IMG/VR virus record: IMGVR_UViG_3300025543_000021
Span: 1 to 58,813 of that record
DNA: 58,813 bases
Origin: a virus
Reading direction: 5' to 3' (one strand)
Shown here: positions 56,354 to 58,813 of the stretch, in pieces
Layout: each line of letters opens with the position of its first letter
Numbering within the stretch: the stretch's first letter is position 1
Translations under genes and position numbers: made by a program
The notes under the pieces: model-generated
What the model saw: the letters and a program-made list of their open reading frames with translations, nothing else
Told to the model about the DNA's origin: nothing
The model's database searches: none

Positions 56354-58813
56354 ATGGCAACTTACGTTAATGATTTACGCTTAAAAGAGATTGCCACGGG
56401 CGATGAAGCGGGTACTTGGGGAACGAGTACAAACACAAATTTAGAACTTATTGCTAACGCGATGGGTGTCGGTGCAGAGGCCATAGCTAACGCCAGTACA
56501 CACACTATTACGATGGCAGACGGTACAGCCGACGAGTTTAGGTCTACCTTCTTACGCCTAACGGGTGGTGGTACAGCTTGTACAGTCACACTGGCCCCCA
56601 ATACGCTATCTCATACATGGATCATGCGGAACGAAACTTCCGCCGCTTTGACGCTTACGCAAGGCTCTGGTGCCAATGTAATTATAGCTGCGGGTCAAAC
56701 TAAGATTGTAGCTACCGATGGTGCAGGATCAGGGGCTATTGTCTATGAGATGGATGACCTAGAACTTGCTGGAAATTTAGCAGTTGGCGGCGAGTTATCT
56801 ACCCCATCAGCAGGAACAAACAACGTCCGATTTGGTGTCAACGCAGGTAACTCCATAGCCTCTGGCGGCAATCAAAACGTGGTTGTGGGCGATGAAGCAG
56901 GTACGGCTTTGACTACAGGGGATGACAACGTAGCCATAGGTTTTTCGGCTTTAGCCACAGAAGATACTGGAGGTCAAAGCACAGCAGTGGGCGTTCAAGC
57001 ATTAAGGCTTCAAAATAATGATGCTGCAAATTATAATACTGCTGTTGGATACAATGCAGGTGGTTCAGTCACTACGGGAGTTAGGAACACCATCATTGGT
57101 GGTCTAGCGGGTGATGCGCTTACTGATGCGGATAACAATGTAGCTATCGGTCAAGCAGCATTGAGTTCAGACACTTTGGGAAGTAACTCAGTTGCTATTG
57201 GGCGTAATGCGTTACTGGTTCAAAACTTCACTAGTGCAACAGATACATACAACGTTGCGGTAGGTGCAGATGCAGGTGGTTCAGTCACCACAGGCGTTCA
57301 AAACACTCTCATTGGTGGTCTTGCAGGTGATGCAATAACCACAGGCAATTATAATGTTTCGCTGGGTTACGCTTCATTAGGTGGTGACACTAAAGGGTTT
57401 GGTTCGGTTGCAGTTGGGCATAGCGCCTTGTTATCTCAAAACTTCGCGACAAATACTAATGCTTACAATACTGCTGTCGGGCATGTAGCGGGAACTTCAG
57501 TCACCACGGGCGTTCAGAACACCCTCATCGGTGCTCTTGTAGGTGATGCGATGACTACAGCCAATAATAACGTAGCTTTGGGTGTGAGTGCTTTAGGGGC
57601 GACCACAACAGGTGGCTCTAACGTAGCCATTGCAGTAAACGCTTTAGGCTCAAACACTACAGGGGCAACTAACGTAGCAATAGGGCAGGACACTCTTTTC
57701 AACAACACAACAGCATCTAACAACACTGCTGTAGGCCATAACGCTATGGTCGCAAACACCACAGGCGACAGAAACGTAGCAGTAGGTACAAGCGCCCTAG
57801 ACGCTAACACTACCGCAGATGGTAACACCGCAGTCGGTTATGACTCTTTAAGCACTAACACAGGCTCTGAGAACAATGTTGCAATAGGTTTCAATGCCCT
57901 TAGGCTTTACAACAACACTAGTGGCTCTGGATACAACACAGCCGTTGGCAGTTTAGCAGGAGATCAATTAACCACCGGCGTAAACAACACCCTCATCGGT
58001 GGCCTTGCAGGTGATGCGATTACTACGGCTAATTCTGTTGTCGCTGTTGGTCTTAATGCTGCGGGAGCAACTACAACGGGCAGTAATAATGTTGCTATAG
58101 GTCAAAACGCTTTAGCGACAAATACTACTAGCACTTCCAACGTAGCTGTTGGACATGAAGCTCTTTTGACTTCAACCTCATCTAACAACACTGGTGTAGG
58201 ATTTCAGTCTTTAAGAGCAAACACCACAGCATCTAACAACACGGCAGTTGGCTATAATGCTTTACTCACAAACACCACAGGTAGTAATAATACTGCATAC
58301 GGCACCTTCACACTTGGAGTTGTAACAACGGGGACATACAACACGGCAATTGGGTATGATTCTGGTGGGCTAATTACAACAGGCTCAAAGAACACCATCC
58401 TTGGACGCTACGACGGCAACCAAGGCGGCTTAGACATCCGCACCTCAAACAACTACATCGTCTTGTCAGATGGTGATGGTAATCCAAGGCTTACTGTTAC
58501 CACAGCCGGTCAAATTGCATTTGGGACTAGTAATGGTTCAACTGATATTTCGGGCGGTACTATCGGCCTTGCATTGAATGATAATGACGGTAGACAGATG
58601 CTAGACAGTAGGACAAATTCAAGCATTAACACTTACCGTCAGAGATTTTACAATACTAATGGGCTTGTTGGTAGTATTCGCACAAACGGTTCAACAACGT
58701 TCTATGATACATCATCAGACTATCGTCTAAAAGAAAATGTCGTACCAGTTGATGATGGGATTGAGATCGTAAAACAGCTTCAGCCTAAACGCTTCAACTA
58801 TATTGCTGATCCT
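56354..58813 (+). CDS. Tail fibre with YadA-head repeats and S74 domain (3'-truncated by window)
   Basis: ATG 56354 follows the upstream stop by one base. The frame stays open for 820 codons to the edge. Residues 1-150 form a conserved base (W-G-T-S-T-N-T-N-L-E-L-I near 25-36), followed by a long N-T-A-V-G-type repeat region and the start of the S74 domain (S-S-D-Y-R-L-K). From 57111 on it is collinear with the gene at 3-1697, and its last 127 bases are identical to 1571-1697. Joined to 1698-1907 it gives an 889-residue fibre. Confidence 0.9.
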   Translation, partial: MATYVNDLRLKEIATGDEAGTWGTSTNTNLELIANAMGVGAEAIANASTHTITMADGTADEFRSTFLRLTGGGTACTVTLAPNTLSHTWIMRNETSAALTLTQGSGANVIIAAGQTKIVATDGAGSGAIVYEMDDLELAGNLAVGGELSTPSAGTNNVRFGVNAGNSIASGGNQNVVVGDEAGTALTTGDDNVAIGFSALATEDTGGQSTAVGVQALRLQNNDAANYNTAVGYNAGGSVTTGVRNTIIGGLAGDALTDADNNVAIGQAALSSDTLGSNSVAIGRNALLVQNFTSATDTYNVAVGADAGGSVTTGVQNTLIGGLAGDAITTGNYNVSLGYASLGGDTKGFGSVAVGHSALLSQNFATNTNAYNTAVGHVAGTSVTTGVQNTLIGALVGDAMTTANNNVALGVSALGATTTGGSNVAIAVNALGSNTTGATNVAIGQDTLFNNTTASNNTAVGHNAMVANTTGDRNVAVGTSALDANTTADGNTAVGYDSLSTNTGSENNVAIGFNALRLYNNTSGSGYNTAVGSLAGDQLTTGVNNTLIGGLAGDAITTANSVVAVGLNAAGATTTGSNNVAIGQNALATNTTSTSNVAVGHEALLTSTSSNNTGVGFQSLRANTTASNNTAVGYNALLTNTTGSNNTAYGTFTLGVVTTGTYNTAIGYDSGGLITTGSKNTILGRYDGNQGGLDIRTSNNYIVLSDGDGNPRLTVTTAGQIAFGTSNGSTDISGGTIGLALNDNDGRQMLDSRTNSSINTYRQRFYNTNGLVGSIRTNGSTTFYDTSSDYRLKENVVPVDDGIEIVKQLQPKRFNYIADP
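58687..58813 (+). repeat. 127-base sequence identical to 1571-1697 (right copy)
   Basis: This is the partner of the left copy. Its offset of 57,116 bases is the likely circular genome length if the two fibre genes are one locus. Confidence 0.95.

Noticed and set aside
1-58813. Integrase, excisionase, CI-like repressor or partition genes indicating lysogeny
   Set aside because: None of the products shows tyrosine or serine recombinase motifs or a repressor layout.
1-58813. T7-like single-subunit RNA polymerase
   Set aside because: No product carries its motifs; the promoters found are of host sigma-70 type.
1-58813. Diversity-generating retroelement for the fibre
   Set aside because: No reverse transcriptase or template repeat is seen; the differences between fibre copies are spread over the repeats, not limited to adenines.

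Overview
The window is almost an entire genome of a tailed bacterial virus with podovirus-type (P22-like) neck proteins, probably marine. Evidence for this is a TerL/portal/HK97-fold capsid block, gp4-like and gp10-like neck proteins, no tape-measure or major tail-tube gene, a holin/endolysin pair, and family A DNA polymerase, primase and helicases. There is no integrase, lysogeny repressor or tRNA, so a lytic lifestyle is likely. Several proteins (GroES-like co-chaperonin, Leu-762-type PolA, the 'GGxV' virion proteins) are of kinds I associate with abundant ocean phages, possibly of the HMO-2011 kind; that placement is inference. No host is named by the sequence.

Layout. 1-4994: 3' part of a YadA-head/peptidase-S74 tail fibre, small membrane proteins, a beta-rich structural protein, holin and endolysin. 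4994-16925: gp10-like neck protein and a run of large, low-complexity virion proteins, probably internal or ejection proteins. 16914-18362: one SNF2 helicase on the minus strand, the only minus-strand gene. 18363-18665: divergent promoter region. 18666-30124: replication and nucleotide module (SSB-like protein, AEP primase with a possible Fe-S domain, UvrD-like helicase, PolA, VRR-NUC nuclease), interrupted at 23991-27371 by a candidate thymine-modification cluster (methyltransferase, HhH/HMUDK_hel-like protein, thymidylate-synthase-like enzyme, Nmad1-like protein). 30225-38799: DUF932 protein and about twenty small, mostly acidic unknown genes in short operons. 39146-40905: small terminase, a repeat-rich non-coding region that may hold pac or origin, and an autonomous gene with its own promoter and terminator. 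40906-56352: accessory virion genes, TerL, portal, co-chaperonin, scaffold, capsid and neck/tail genes. 56354-58813: the 5' part of a second version of the fibre gene, cut by the window edge.

The last 127 bases (58687-58813) are identical to 1571-1697, and the two incomplete fibre genes are collinear over their shared part with almost constant length. Joining right end to left end gives a circular map of about 57,116 bp with one fibre gene of 889 codons. The two fibre versions are then most simply two alleles of one locus.

Expression appears host-driven. No phage RNA polymerase gene is visible. At least eight sigma-70-like promoters with TTTAC(T/C)-type -35 boxes and mostly exact 17-bp spacers drive the early operons; five of them begin inside the TAG stop codon of the gene before. 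Successive operon leaders carry short GC hairpins with U(A)CG loops just before a strong AGAAAGGAG ribosome site. The 5' leader of the gene after the capsid gene can fold into an H-type pseudoknot. The most interesting unexplained systems are the modification cluster, the repeated promoter/leader modules, the compensatory hairpin repeats near 39.9 kb, and the fibre allele pair at the genome junction.
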